In this document: positions 13,301 through 27,412 of the stretch, piece by piece
Position numbering within the stretch: position 1 is the first letter of the stretch
Layout of the letters: every line of letters begins with the position of its first letter
From: Toxotes chatareus
Lineage: Eukaryota > Chordata > Actinopteri > Toxotidae
Length of the DNA: 64,000 nucleotides
Assembly: GCA_016801885.1 (NCBI GenBank)
Contig: CM028892.1
Coordinates: 5,774,114 to 5,838,113, forward strand
Direction: 5' to 3'
Translations under genes and position numbers: made by a program
The notes under the pieces: model-generated
Seen by the model: the letters and a program-made list of their open reading frames with translations, nothing else
Told to the model about the DNA's origin: nothing
Databases searched by the model: none

Positions 13301-16300
13301 AATTCATAAAAGGCCATTTGGTCTCACTAATTTGCAATATTTATGTGGGACAATTTCTTAGGAGCCCAAACGAGGGGGGAAATGTGCGGCTACATATGTC
13401 CCTCCAGATTGGGACAGCGCATTAAAAAACAGCAGCTAACGAGACGAGGAGGAAGGCAGCACGGGGGAGGAGCGAGAGGGAAAGACGGGGGAGGAGGGAA
13501 CATTTGTGAGGCTACGACTCTTTGGAAGGGAAGTGCTGCCAGCCCACCTGTCTGCAAGGCTGCCAGCTGTACGACACACACAAATGTGCACGTGCATATG
13601 GGTGGTGATGCACACACAAAAATGTCAACACATAAACAGGCATACAAGAACGCACAGATTTACTGAGCACAACAAAGGCTTGATTGATCATGTTTTAAAT
13701 TTCTAGGAAGTTTTGAAACGATTTGAAATAGATGTGTGACAGTGTGAAATGGAATGAGTGTGGTTTTGGTTGTAAGATTTGTGTTTTCAGTGACTGATAT
13801 CAGCAGCATAAATGTCCATGAAGGTGAAAACGTCCTGCATCTGTAGTGTGAGAGCAGTAGTTTTCAGCTGATCTTTGGTGAACTTTGACGGGCAAATTTG
13901 CCTCCATCAGGGTTTCTGTGGAGCATTTCAGCTTTTTTTTTTCTTCAGCAGCCGTATTTCCACTATTTTCAAGAATAGTTTTGTCCACATTTCTAAACAT
14001 TCACTAGTAAATTTGAAGCTTCAGAGTCACGAGTCGTTCCAGCAGCCATAAAGGTGGTGGAGCAGAGGCAGTGGATACTGGCTCACAGCTAGATTGGCAG
14101 AAGAAAAATAAAAAGAAGAAAAATAGGTGGCGTGGTTTGCAGTCAGTTGTGAGACAGGAGTGAATCATATAAATACATTTGAATGAAATGTTCCAACATA
14201 ATCGTTTAGTTAGTGTAAAAGTCATGAGAACATACAAATGACTTTCAAGGTTGCTTTCTGTTGTGACCCGGTAACAAGGCCGGGAAAAGCCTAAATAGTG
14301 AAGATGCATCTACATGAACTATTTTAATTAACCTTTACATGAACACGTCTGTTCTTGACATGCATCTATCCATTATCTGCACCCACTTCACTGAAAAGTA
14401 CGTTTGTGATCTCCTTGATCTTTATGAATCCCCTCTTTTAGTAATATCTTGCATTTTCTTAAACAGACTCCCTGCTATTTGTTTCTTCTTTCTCTTTCTT
14501 CTTCTGTCTCTCCCACTCTAAACCTTTGCTTTGAAGACTTTAGAGACCAGACGAAGCACTAAAATTTGAAAAGACTTTTATTTTTTCTTTCATTTACATA
14601 AACATACGTACGTATTGGCATTGGACCCCCCTGAGTTGTCCTTGACTGTTGGTGCCTTTGAGTGGTTTTTCATTGTTCTTCAGAAGCACATTCAATGCTG
14701 TATTTAATATTTAAAGGTCTAACTGGCCTGGTGAGAGAACTTGCAGTACAACAAGCAAATGTCAACTTCCATTATCCTAAGGAGACGTAAGCGCTTGTGT
14801 TTTTCATGTTAAAGGGATCTCATTTCTGTGGCAGCCTTCAAAGTAAGAGCAGGGCAGCAGAAAGAAAACCATGTGCTGTCCATGAAGAAGAGAGAGGGCT
14901 TGAAAAGAGCAGAGAGGCTGGATGTAAATATGGGCCATTATGGAGGCGTTTATCTTATTAGGAATGGAGGCGAAGACACAAAGGCGAACCTACATGTACA
15001 CATACACATGCATTAACACACCTCCACATAAGGACACACACACAAATACAGGCACATGAACACACACACACAGAGCGGGACTGAGTTAGCCAGCAGTGTA
15101 TCTGTGCAGAGATGTCTTCCAGATGAATAGGTGGTAATGAGCGTGTAGTGGAACTGATTCTCTCCCATCGTCCCCCTCGTTCCTCCTCCACCTCCTCTTC
15201 GTTCTACCCCCCAAACCCCAACTCTCCCTCCTTTTCTCAGGGCTCAGGTGTGCAACACATGGCATCTCTCCCTCTTTTTCTCCCTTGTTTTCTCGCTGAC
15301 TTGCCTCGTTTCTCCCCGTTTCGCTTTCCTCGTCAGTTCTATCCCTCTCTGAGCTATTTGTCTTGTCATTCTCCGTGAACGTCTTTTCCTCTCATCTTCT
15401 GCATCCTGCTGTACTTTTCCAGAAACTTTTCATTGGCAGGCTCTTTGAAAGGCTTTTAATAGTTTACAGTGTTGCGAGCATGCATGGAGGCAAACTCAGG
15501 CACACACCTGCACACCTACATCCTGTGAGGACAGCGCGGTCGACCACGCAGTCCCCTCGTGTTCACATAAAAGGCACCAGTTCTTAGAAAACAAAATTCA
15601 GCCTTTTCACAGAATTTGAGGGATATTTTAGCCTCACATTCAAATAGTTTTGTTCCTTTCATGTGCCTCGGCATTCACACAAGACCCCAGGAATAATGAG
15701 ACATAAATAATGACATCTTCAACAATGAGAGCAGCTAAAGGAGCAATCAGAGTTTGACTGAAGAGAATAGGTCAGTAGACTGGGACGCATAAAAGAAGGT
15801 TGATGATTACCTGCTCTCTGACGTAGATAAAAGGAAAGTGTCAATAAGAAAAGAGGCTAAGTTGTTAAAAAGTTGAGCAATTTGTGCTTTTTTTTCACCA
15901 TCACTGTATAATTTCCTTCCAATTTCTGCCTGTTTTTTTTTTGTTTTTCAAATTTCTCATATGGATCCATATGCTCCTTTTTTTCGAATCAAACACACAC
16001 ACACACACACACTCGCTTGCACACGCAGGCTTGTCCAGGGCAGGTCCTGGGGGACGGAGGCACTTGAAGGAGTGATTGCCTAATGAGGGAGAAAATCTGT
16101 TTTACTGTGGGACAGGAGGCACAGGAGCAATCAAAACAGACTGTATTTACATTACACATGCACTAATTAAAGATGTAATTGACATCAACAAGGAAACCTC
16201 AGCACGCCCCGTTTAATCATTAGACGTTTATTTCTTCTCCGCCTCATCAACGGCGCTTGAAAATCCACTGGTTGGAGCAGGAAATGGAACTTTTGCTTCA

Positions 16301-17707
16301 GAAAGCTGAAAAAATAAAGTGACAGTCGAGTCCTGTTATATGTCACCACTGTTTTTTAGTTAAAGTTTAGACTGGGGTCTGCCAATTGAGACTTTCATTA
16401 GAGAGTTGGTGGTTATATAAAGCTAAATACAAACACAGGAGTTTTTGAAGACCTTTTGAGTTTTAACAGCAAAGCGAAATAGAATAAAACAGGTTTGATT
16501 TACTAAGTGTGGCAGTTTTCTGAACCTAAAACATAATCATGTCCAGAAATACAACCACAAAATCTGAAAAAAGAAGAACGGAAAAAAGCAAATCTTCATT
16601 GACTTTTTTCAAATCTTCTGATGTGACCAGAAAACTGTATTGTGGCCTTAAAGGCATTTTCCAGCAAAGAGAAAGTACATGCTAAACAAAGATGAGCACA
16701 TGTTATACAATGTTAGGTTATACGAGGTAATACTGTTGCATATCTTATCTTTTTAATAAGTAGGTCTGGACAAACCTGTGTCAGGTGTAGAAAAACTTCT
16801 TTATAAAGTGTAACTGACATTCTGATTTCAGATTTTTCACTTTGACACTGCACCGACACAAGGTTTTACCACCGGTGCAGGCAGATAGATCAACATCTGT
16901 TCAGCCGGTTTGCATGAATATACATGTAATCAGGAGTGAGGTGTAGAATAGGAAAAGTCAGGTAAACCACCAGCTGTGGATCGGCTCTGATCACAACACA
17001 CTTTTCTTCAAATACTCATTTTTACAGTGAGCGCAGTTTGATAATTAATACAGGACAGGGAGGGACACACACACATCATCATCACACACAGTCACAGGTG
17101 TAGTTATCCAGGGATTATGTGGGAGTGTGTTCTCTGATAAAGAATCTGTGTTTGAGTTTGGGATCTGTGTAGGATTCAGTGTGTGATCAGCACAACTGGC
17201 CTCTGGGAAAAAAGAGGGGGGGTGGGGGGGGTGGTAGACAGGTCAAACTATAGAGATTAATACAGAAAGACTGTGACTGACTAAAAAGAGATGACAAGCA
17301 AATATGTTGGTTCATGCAGCTTCATAAATCCATGGTGTTGTTTTTTATTTTTATTTTTTTTATTTTGCACTGAATCAAATCAGGTTTGTAGTTTTCTCCT
17401 GTTTGTTCAACCGAACCACTGCACCCCCCAAAAAAAAAGTAGGATGGAGGTAAAAGAAGTGATTTGTTAATCACATGGTGGAGGGATACTATAGCAGTGT
17501 GTGTGTGTGTGTGTGTGTTGATAAAGAAGAATGGGGGGGTGGGGGGTCCTGTGTTTGGGCTTGGGATCAGAGTGGAGACCAATGTGTGAACAGCACTCTA
17601 TAAAGCACACAGATTATCAGGTCAACACACACACAGACATACTTAGTGAACTGAACAAAAGAGGACCCACTGAACTCTGTGCACGCACACACATACACAT
17701 ACACACC

Positions 17708-17747
<40 letters not shown>

Positions 17748-19020
17748 GATGCCATGTGATAAGTGCTCTCAGGCAGGACAAATAAAATACACTCCAGCAG
17801 AGCCTCAGGAGAACTGGGCTGAAAGGCGAGAGAAGTGAGAAATAACTGTTTTTATTCACTAAACGAAAACTTTGAATAATTTTACCCAGAGAAAACAGAA
17901 ATCCTGACTGGCTCATCTGTAGAGAGGAAGAGTCACACTAAATACTGTGAACATTTGTGTAAACAGAGTATAAAAAGTGTGTTTGCTTTTAACTTTTTTC
18001 TTCAGTCAATTGCTTAAAGCTTAAATATATGGTTTAATTCTGTAAAGTAGAGCAAAGCTGGATGGAAGCGTAAGAGGAGAGAATGTGGTGGGATGACTGA
18101 CTGAACATGTCCCCACCTACTGGTCAAATATTGCAACTGCAGTGCACCAGAAACAGCTCAACAGGCACTGAAATGTAGTATATGAAGAAAAGGGGGCACA
18201 GGTGATTAAGATTACTGTGTAAAATACTTTGTGTCTGCAAATATACACAGTAATTAATGCCAAAGAGTAGCTGCAATAACAGAATCACTACTGTGTTTAA
18301 AAATGTCCTTGTTTTAATTGTTTATCGTTGTTTACAATTAGTCATCTGTGGAGAAATGAGTGTGCACTGAAACAGGATCATGTAAGACTCTATACTGAAA
18401 GTGCTTTTAAAATACTAATCACCAATATTACAAGACTGTATTGTATCAGCAATGCTGAAGGTTTCTTACATTGATATTCATATTAACAGATGTTGCATCA
18501 AATGACAGGAAGAGAGCTTTTTGCTTCAGGGAATCATGATCACACATTATTTGTTGTTTGTTACATTGAGGTTGACTTTCAGTATATTTTTGTGTTTGCG
18601 CTGCATAGGTGTGACATGTTCACCTGAAACATGTTTTGATGGATCAGAACAGTCTTCCAGGTGCAGCACTCACTTTCAGTTACTCTGGTCAGTGGTACAG
18701 TGGTCTCTGTGTTTATGGGTTTGGAGCTTTAATGCGGCACAGGCTGGTTGGTTCACTGGTGATCAGTGATTAAAAAAATACCTGATTTGAACAGAAATCT
18801 GCAGCTGTGGATGTGTGTATGATACCTGTGTGTGTCTTCCTGTTGGTCCAGTGTGATCAAGTGTATGTGTGTGGTTTAGAACATTTCTGGAGAACACTGA
18901 GGAAAGTTGGGAAAATGACTTTGGCAGCTTGTAAACTGCTCCGATGTGGCAGGATGCTTCCTGCAACAAAAAATTAAAATTTGTCACTTTTGGATCAGTT
19001 TTAAATTTGCAAAATAAATC
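10359..19020. other. non-coding stretch, microsatellite-rich
   Basis: No supported gene. Dinucleotide arrays occur near 11898-11925 (GT), 12063-12083 (TG), 15991-16011 (CA), 17498-17518 (TG) and 17709-17741 (CA). A pyrimidine-rich tract lies at 15140-15375. Sequence around 16140-16260 is complex, AT-rich and free of repeats, which could mean a conserved element, but this cannot be tested here. Confidence 0.6.
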
Positions 19021-19025
19021 TCATT

Positions 19026-19028
<3 letters not shown>

Positions 19029-19094
<66 letters not shown>

Positions 19095-19294
19095 ACGGAG
19101 ACAGATGGATGTGATGCTGGCACAGAATCAGAGAGAACATCAACAAAGAGATCTGAGCACATGCACACACCCGCACATATGCATGCACACACACACACAC
19201 GCACGCGCGCACACACACACATTGTGCTTACTTGTACTACTGCCCAAATAGGTATTTATATGCTAAACCATTTTAGAGCTGAGATGTGTGCATG

Positions 19295-19341
<47 letters not shown>
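19029..19341 (+). repeat. TG - CA - TG microsatellite cluster
   Basis: A (TG)n array of about 65 bases (19029-19093) is followed by a CA-rich array with CG interruptions (about 19182-19221), then a second (TG)n array of about 43 bases (19299-19341). The CA block is complementary to both TG blocks, so the three can pair as alternative hairpins. Confidence 0.95.
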
Positions 19342-19346
<5 letters not shown>

Positions 19347-22300
19347 CCTGAGGCTCTCTCGGGCTTTTTCGTCATCTCGTCATGTCAAACCTGCAGCTCT
19401 GTGATGACAAGTAGCCACAGAGCCTCTGTGAAAGGCACACACGCACATCACACGGAAACAACTGCTGTGTGCATTTGTATTTTTATTTTGTGTATTTGTG
19501 TGTGCCTGTGCGTTTTTAAAATTACCCAACAATCCAAACAGATTTTCTTGTTGCCTCTCTCAGCCTCGACGGAGGACAGAAGCAACAGCTGCAATTAGCC
19601 CTTTGTGGCTAAAACTAGTCTGATTAGATGTCTCGTTAGGCATCGTTAAGGCTTTTACTAACGGGGCGCATAGATAATGAGCCTGCCCACCGAACAACCA
19701 AGATACTAATCATAGGATAAAACGCCTACGCATTTAATTGGAGGCAGGAGCACGGAAGAGGAGAAAGGAGACACTTTAGCAGAAAGAGGGATGAGGGAGA
19801 AATACAAGGACTGAGGAGGAAGCAGGGAATCAGACAGGAAAAATTTAGGTGTGAAGTGATAGTTTCTTACTACAAAGCAAGACAAAGCAAGAAACTTATT
19901 TAGAAATGTCTATAAAAATCATGAGGGGCAGTGTTCAACATAAAGGTTCCTATATGTTGTGGGTATCCGTGTAAAACAGCTTGTATTAATTATTATTATT
20001 TTCAGCATTGTAATAATTGTTCAGGGTAAAAACTTAACAATTATTCTGCTGATATCTGGATGAAAGCAACCATAGAGAGCGAGGGAAGACATTTAAATAA
20101 ACTTTAACACATTCATTTGCTAAATATTTTAATGATAAAGGACTTTGTTACCATTTTAAAAGGTTCCATGATCATAAGCAGACAGGTACATACCATGTTT
20201 GCACAGTAGATGTTATGACTTCGGGTCTTATTCTTCTGTTCACATAGTCCATCTTCTTTCCTTGTCTTTCCTGTCTTTGTCAGCAGTGTCCCTTCTAATA
20301 AATGCACCCCTTTTTTTTAAAAAAAAATCAGCAGTGGTGACGGCCGGCAGGAAAATTGTTGTTTATCCTTGACTAATACGCTGTAATCTCCAGTTAACGC
20401 AGAGGTCACGTTGGTGCTGATGCAGGGTCAACTCCCTCCCTTCACCATCGCCCAAGGGCGCTCACAGCAAATCACATCGCGGGGTCAAAATTTAGTGTTT
20501 TACAGTGCTCACTGCTCCACGTCCACCAAAACAACTAGTCCTAATATACGTCTCTGGGATAATGCAGAGAAATAATCTGATCTCAGGCAGCACTTCAGCC
20601 CTGCAGGAGCATATGGACTAATGCAAATGGACTTAATAGTTGCAGAGCGTATTAATTCGACACATGCTCTCACCCCTGTCACCCTCACCTTCTGCTATTA
20701 TTACAAGGCCTGCCACATGACACACACACACACACGCTAGAGTAAGGCACAATTACACACATGTTCTCCTCACACAAAAGCATTAGCATATTTTTCAGAT
20801 TAAAAACAATGTGAACTTGTAAGCACAGGACAGACATATGCAAATGACTCTGCAGCAATTTACCCAAACAAAGCTGGCACTGCTGTCACGTGAAGTGAAG
20901 GGAGCGAGGGGGGAGATGACACGACTAACGGACACGTTAACCTGGGGTTCAGCATGTGCATGTGTGCACCTGAACTCATTGGAGATGGACTGAAACTGAT
21001 GCGAAGACAGTCAAACAACACACTCAGTTATAGGGTAAATAAGTGAGATGTTTTTATTGATTTTTTTTTTCTTTGGTTAATGTGCAGACTTGAAAACGTG
21101 ATAACATGGCTGATGTATCTATGTACACAGAGTATTTATGAAAACTATTTTTTAATTTTTTTTTGTATCAGAGATGTAATAGACATATCAACAGTTTGAA
21201 ACATGACACAGTGATGGACTGACTGAAAACAGACATGAAAAAACAGACTGAAAGAGAGATGGAGAGACTACAGTTGACTTGGCAGGAAAGGTGAGAACCC
21301 TGGGAAAGGCTAAACATGAAAAACCGAGAACTAGAAGGTCAGCCAGCAGCTCAAATAGAAGACATTTACAGCTCCAGCAAGACCGTATGTACACACACAA
21401 ACACACACACACACACACACAAATATAAATACATCTGAGCCAGTGTCTTTGCTGGAATAATTGCACGAGCAAGCACATCTGGTGCACTTTGAGATTGAGT
21501 TCTGGCTCAATGCAGCGATGGTAATGACAGTGTGTGTGTTTGTGTATGGGGGTGTGTGTCCACTCCAAATGCCACTGTGGTGCTTCACAGGGTTCAGCTC
21601 CTCTCATTGTCACTCACAGGAGAACAGAAAAAGAGCTCATGATAAAAAAGCTTTTCATCTGAACTGGAACAGTTGCATTTGTAACGTAATTTTACTTCGT
21701 TGTTATAATTTTTCAGGCAGATGCAGCAAAGAGAGCGCCTTGTGTGTTGATGAATATATATTTTTAAATGTTTCTTACATTTTCTAGATCCTAAAAACTT
21801 TGTCATCGCACTTTTGGAGCTCCTCTGTGCCTTTTCCGCCCTGTGCTGAATTTCTGTGCAGGACTCAGCACTAGCAGAGTGCTACAAACCATAACAACAA
21901 ATAGGCAGAATATATTTTTAAGATTTATTCATGTTCTGTTTTGGAAAAGGAAAACTTCCATTCCTGCTGCATGTGATAACATATTTACTTCAGATATTTG
22001 TAGTGGAAGAACCTGGGCTTTACTGGTTTTTGTACAAGCACTAAAAGAGTTTTTCTTTAAATAATCAAACTTAATTTGACACAGGGAGAGAAAAAATAAT
22101 TTTAACTTAACTTAGTGTTAAAAATCTGCACAATTCTGCTTGCACATTTTTTTCTAATCTTTTTTCAAGTGCAGTTAACAAATGGGTCGCACATTAGTTT
22201 ACAAGGGAGAGTAAAGCCATTGATTTTCTAAACAGTTTATCCTGTTCAAGGTGACGGAGGGGGAGAAAAAGAAGTTTTAAAAAAACAACGGTGTTATGTG

Positions 22301-25300
22301 TTAAAAATTTGTACATTTTTCTTGCGGAGGTTGCTGCAGGAAATTGATAGGACAAAATACTGAAAGTTTGCCAAGTGAAGAGATACAAGCAAGTATTTAT
22401 AGCAGTAGTACACTTGTGGTGCACTTGTTTGTGGCAGTAAAGATGTTTGCATGTAGTCAGAAGCAGCAGGTAACACATCAGTCAACGAGGGGAAATGTGT
22501 CATAAAACAGTCAAAATAACAGCAAAAATCGCTGCTTGGCTTTAAAGTGTTGTCTGTGTGTGATGGCCTTAACATCTGACAAACGCTAATGAAATGCAAA
22601 AAGACACTTGAGTGGCCACTAAAAAATGTCCAGTTGTCATGGTGACAGAGGCACTCGAACAGCACCTCACACCGAGGGGAAGGTCATTGTAAACACAGTA
22701 GAGTCAAATTGGCAGACATGCCACAGCTCTCTCTGTCACTTCCTCTCATGGCTGTGAGACAAAGGAGGTCTCCGCTAGTCAGAAAGTTCACAGCACAGCT
22801 GAATAGAGAGATGAAGCCCAAATAGGTGACGATGCTAATGATACGATACCGAGTTCTCAAGTGATGTTTTTTTTTTAAAGGGTTTAAAGTTGGCCCACAG
22901 TTCTGACCCAGCGGGTTTTGCTGCATTCATTCCTTTAAATGCATTTTTACTTCACAAAGCCAAAGTGAATATTTTACAAAGTAAGCAACAGTCAGCCGTT
23001 CTGATGCCCTCATTGACTCTTGCCCTTCTTTCTGTCTGCTCTCCATCGTCTTCGACAGCTTTCACCAGCTAAACATTTTTTAATATACCACTTTCTATGC
23101 AATTTACATTTAAATAGCCTGAATCACACTGAGATTATGTAACATGGTAGACATTAATATAACAATGTTAATCAGGATATCTTCAGAATGAACATGCAAG
23201 ATCAATTTGTGGAACTGTATCATAATATTATATTAATATGATGCATTTCTCCCAGTTTCAGGTCATACCAAATAAATATTTGTTTTAATCTGACCCTTAT
23301 TAGCAACTTAGTTGAATAAATGTTTGAATTATTTGATGCCACAAGAAACTATTGTGCATCTTAAACTCAAGCCCAGGATGAGGACTGGGACAGAGCTTTA
23401 GTCATTTAGCGCTGATGCTAAACACGCGACGCCACAGGCTGCTGCTGCTACTGTGGCGACTGGCCTGCAGCCACTGAGCAGAGCCCTGGCTGTGAAGGCC
23501 CCCACCTCGGCTGGAAAGGCCTGGGAGGCATCTTAAAGGGAAGTGATTAGGCAGCCACTTGTGTAGGTGTTCTTGCAAGAAATCTTGTCAGGCAGATACC
23601 TGCTGTCTAATTAGGCAGTCAGCACACACGCTCGCTCAAGGGGAAGAACCAACAAGCACAGTCAGTGGATGTGCAATGTAGTGAGTAGGTCCACTGCTCA
23701 GGGTGTGTGTGTGAAGGAGTGTGTGTGTGTGCTAATAATGACCTGAGGCTCAACCTGCTGTTAAGAACAGTAACTTGTGACTCAATGCCTTTGTTCACCC
23801 TGTAACATCTGGCTCTGACCGAAGGCTGTGACTGTGTGCGTGTTTGAAATGCATTCAAGCCGAATGGGCCATTGCTCAAAGAGTGTGTTTGTGTGTGTTG
23901 GGGAGGAAGGGGGTACTGAGGCGAGCACAGCAAGGACTAAGGCGTGAGGAGTTGATCATCGTCGTGGAAACCTCTGAGGGAAAAAGGCCTGGAAGCCCCT
24001 TCTGTCAGCTGGGCTCTGCGACGCTTCCCCTCGACTGCCTTCACTCACACACACACACACACACACAAGGTCCCTCCGGAGCACCAGATTAAGGTCTGAG
24101 TGAGTGTGAGCAGAACAATACCCCAGTGTGTGTTTGTGGAGCCGTGGCTAATTGTGTTCATTTGCTGCTCAAGTTGAGACAGCTAGGACACTGGAGGGGT
24201 GTGTGTGTGCAGTTCCATGTATGTGTGTGTGTGTGTGTGATAGAGAGAGAAAGCAAGGATGAGAACAAGAAGAAGTGATAGGGGGAGGATGGAACAAGGA
24301 CAGATGAGTAACTGCACAAGTGCCCGTGTTTGTGTGTGTTTGCAAGGGGATGAGAAGTGCAATGTGAGGCCATGCAGGTAATCCTCATTACGATGTGGAA
24401 GTGTTCATTTATGATGTGTGTGTGTGCGTGTGTGTTGATATGCGTGAGGTGAGGTGAGTATTTAAGAGAGCGCTAATTTCTCTCCGTACATCTGCCTGGC
24501 CTTGCTCGCATTACACACTAAGATGCACTCGCTTAGGTTCTTGGAAACACATGCTCACTGGCATTTTGCATGAATTCACAGCTCGTGCTTGCAAACCACT
24601 TAGAGAAATTAAAGCCCTATTTGCCTTAATCTTTGAACAAACACATAATCATGCTAACAAACAGGAAAGTTTCTTTATGCCGAATCTCACTGAGAGGCCT
24701 GTCTGTGAGGCCAGTAACTGCTTTAATATATAAGCAGACACTGCCTTTATTATTTACCACATATTATATATGTGATAATAGAAAAGTTCCTGTACTTGTA
24801 TTTCCTTCCATCTATTGTGGCGTGGTGAGAGCAACTATAGAATCCAAAGAAGTCTGTTCATATTTGTAATAATTGTTATCAGTTTTATCAGTTATCCTTG
24901 TTGTTTACTGTACATGTTGCTCCAGAGTATTTCCACTGAGATGTAATTGTGCTCATCTGCCATATCACATGACACTGACAAGACCTAAAGGAATAGTTTG
25001 TCTTAGTGTCATTGGTGGCTGACAGTAAATTATTAACATTTTAAGGCCTTAGTGTGGTTTGGAGCTCATAATAATGTGTTGCTAATCCTAATTTGGGTTT
25101 GAGTTTGAACAACACTTGGCCTTTGGGTCAGGTTTAAATTTTCAGGCCTGATTTGAGTCTTTGACCAGCAACACAATTGTTTTACCTTTTTCATGAGGCA
25201 ACATAGTGTAGCTGTTTGTCTTTAAAAACACAACAATAGAGGGCAATTGTTGGTACAGTAGTCCCAGTGAGACAAAATATGAAACAGAGGCAAATCAATG

Positions 25301-27370
25301 GCAAATAATGTCATCTTAGAAGGTCATACCTGGACCTTTTGGCTTTGTCAATACAAACACACACACTCAGGCACACACACTATAATTACAACAGCATAGT
25401 AAAATGCACACAAGCCCTCCGACATCTTTATAACATTTCTAATGATAAAATGACACACACACACCAACACACTAAAACTGCAATAATAAACTTACACACA
25501 CTTGCACTTTGTCTCTCTGTGCCTCCCTCACATGTAAACTCTGCAGGCTACTAAGCAGTATTAAACCTCCCTGCCTGGCCACGCTGTGGTCTCCGCGACG
25601 CAAAGTGTCCCTTTCTCCTCCCTGCCCGGGGTGAGTGAAGGAGAAAATAAACAACTAAAGAGACAAACAGCAAGAGCCACTTAGAGCCACTTAAAGCCAA
25701 GGCTCCTTCCCACAGCGAAGCACTTCCCTAGGGCTACTGATCTGCCTGCCACGGTGGGAGACAGGGGCAGAGAGAAAGAGAGGGAAGTGGAGTCAGAGAA
25801 GGATGTGAAAGAGAGAGGGAACATGGAGGAAAGGTATTGAAATGTGAAGAAAAAGTTTCAGAGCAAACAAAGGCAGAAGGGAGAGGAAAATGTAGAAGGA
25901 TAGAGGGCTCAAAGAGGGAATCTGTCACTTTTGTTCTCCTCTGAACATTATCGCACTGAGCCTCCCATAAGGCGAGGAGAGTCAGCCTTATGAGCAGTGG
26001 CAGTTACATGCGGAGAGGAGACATCGATCTGAATATAGCCTTACTGATGAGTTAAGACACATACCCCTCCCTGCTGTGGGCAGATGGCACGAATGATGCG
26101 CCAAACTTTTCTGTTTCACAGTCACCTCGAAGAACTTGATTTAAGATAAAATAACAAAAGTAAATCAGTAAAAATATCCATGCCTTTTGTAGAACAAATA
26201 AAGGGATGGGATGGAGTTACTGAGAGTAGAAGCATTTTTTACCCAAATTTTCCATTTACCTTGTGCCCATGAGTTATAAATGTTTACATACTTAGAAATC
26301 ATGTTTTTTATGTTGATGTGCACTTTCAGATTTCATTAAAGACTTCTGCACTGACAAGCTTCTTTGGTTGTAGAATGTCAGAGTTGTAAAATCTGTGTTC
26401 TAGCATTCTTAATTCTTTAAATTAAAAGAGTGTTTAAAGGTGCTTCTTAATGTACTTTAATAGGCTCTTAACTCTAGTAAGCAGGCTTATTTTCTCCCCC
26501 AGCTCATCTCTCCATTCCATGCCTCTTCCATGGTCTTCCTCTTGTTTTAGGTTTTTTTTTAAATCCCTCTCCTCTCTCTCTGCACTCAACCTTGTTCCCT
26601 CCACTCAGCCTCCCCCTGCTCCTTCCCTCTCCCTCCCCTTTTTGTCCCCCTGACTGCGAACCCAAAGGTCACCTCTCCCCTGAGAACCCTGTTTACCTGA
26701 ACCGCTCCCCTCTTTTTGACATTCACCTACTTGGAGATGGAAGGAGAAAAAGGAAGACCAAATTTAGCTACTCTTGGCTTGGAGGTCAGTTGCTCTACAA
26801 AGCCTTTACAGGCACAGAAAAACCAAATGTCAGTTTCTGCAGAAAGCTTTAATCAGCGGCAAATGACAATTGCACATTGGATCCTAAAAACGTTTCCAAA
26901 GTGGCCCCTTCATTTTTTGTTCTTTTGAAATTTATCATCAATGGCATCAATGTGCAACATTGCAACACAGCATAAAATAACTATAATATTTAAGCCTTAG
27001 CTGAAATGCAACCAGTTTAAGTGATTGTTGTCAAAAAGCAGTCAGGGAAACATAAGGAGCTGAGTAACCTTTCCTTGAAATAATCAACTATGTGAAAACT
27101 GATACCAGTTAGAAACATGAAACACTGACAGACAACAAAAAGATATTAATTCTTCAAAAAAAAAAAAACAAGAAGTTTGATATTGATTGATTCTGATTGA
27201 TGCTCCATATACACATAAGGAATTACATTCAGTTTACACGTGATGCATTTAGCTCCTTGAAAACCCTTTGCTCTTTTCACTTCCAAAGAGCTTCAAGGTT
27301 TTAAGAGGCATGCCATGAAGAAAACAAGTGGCCACTTTAAAAAGGATCCAGCCTTGGACAGGAGCATACT
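19342..27370. other. non-coding stretch with possible regulatory islands
   Basis: No supported gene. Repeats include (CA)n at about 21397-21421 and 24045-24067 and (TG)n at about 24215-24238. A purine-rich tract lies near 25755-25920 and a pyrimidine-rich tract near 26490-26650. Repeat-free islands of balanced composition at 19560-19745, 20335-20700, 23390-23640 and 25940-26110 are possible conserved non-coding elements. Confidence 0.55.
20403..20487 (+). promoter_or_regulatory. cluster of nuclear-receptor half-sites (candidate)
   Basis: AGGTCA at 20403-20408 and GGGTCA at 20425-20430 and 20482-20487 lie within 85 bases in a repeat-free island. This is the half-site core of nuclear receptors. 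The spacing does not match a standard DR1-DR5 element, so function is only a suggestion. Confidence 0.2.
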
Positions 27371-27375
27371 GAGCC

Positions 27376-27377
<2 letters not shown>

Positions 27378-27411
<34 letters not shown>
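27378..27411 (+). repeat. (TG)n microsatellite
   Basis: About 34 bases of TG repeat. Confidence 0.95.
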
Positions 27412-27412
<1 letters not shown>

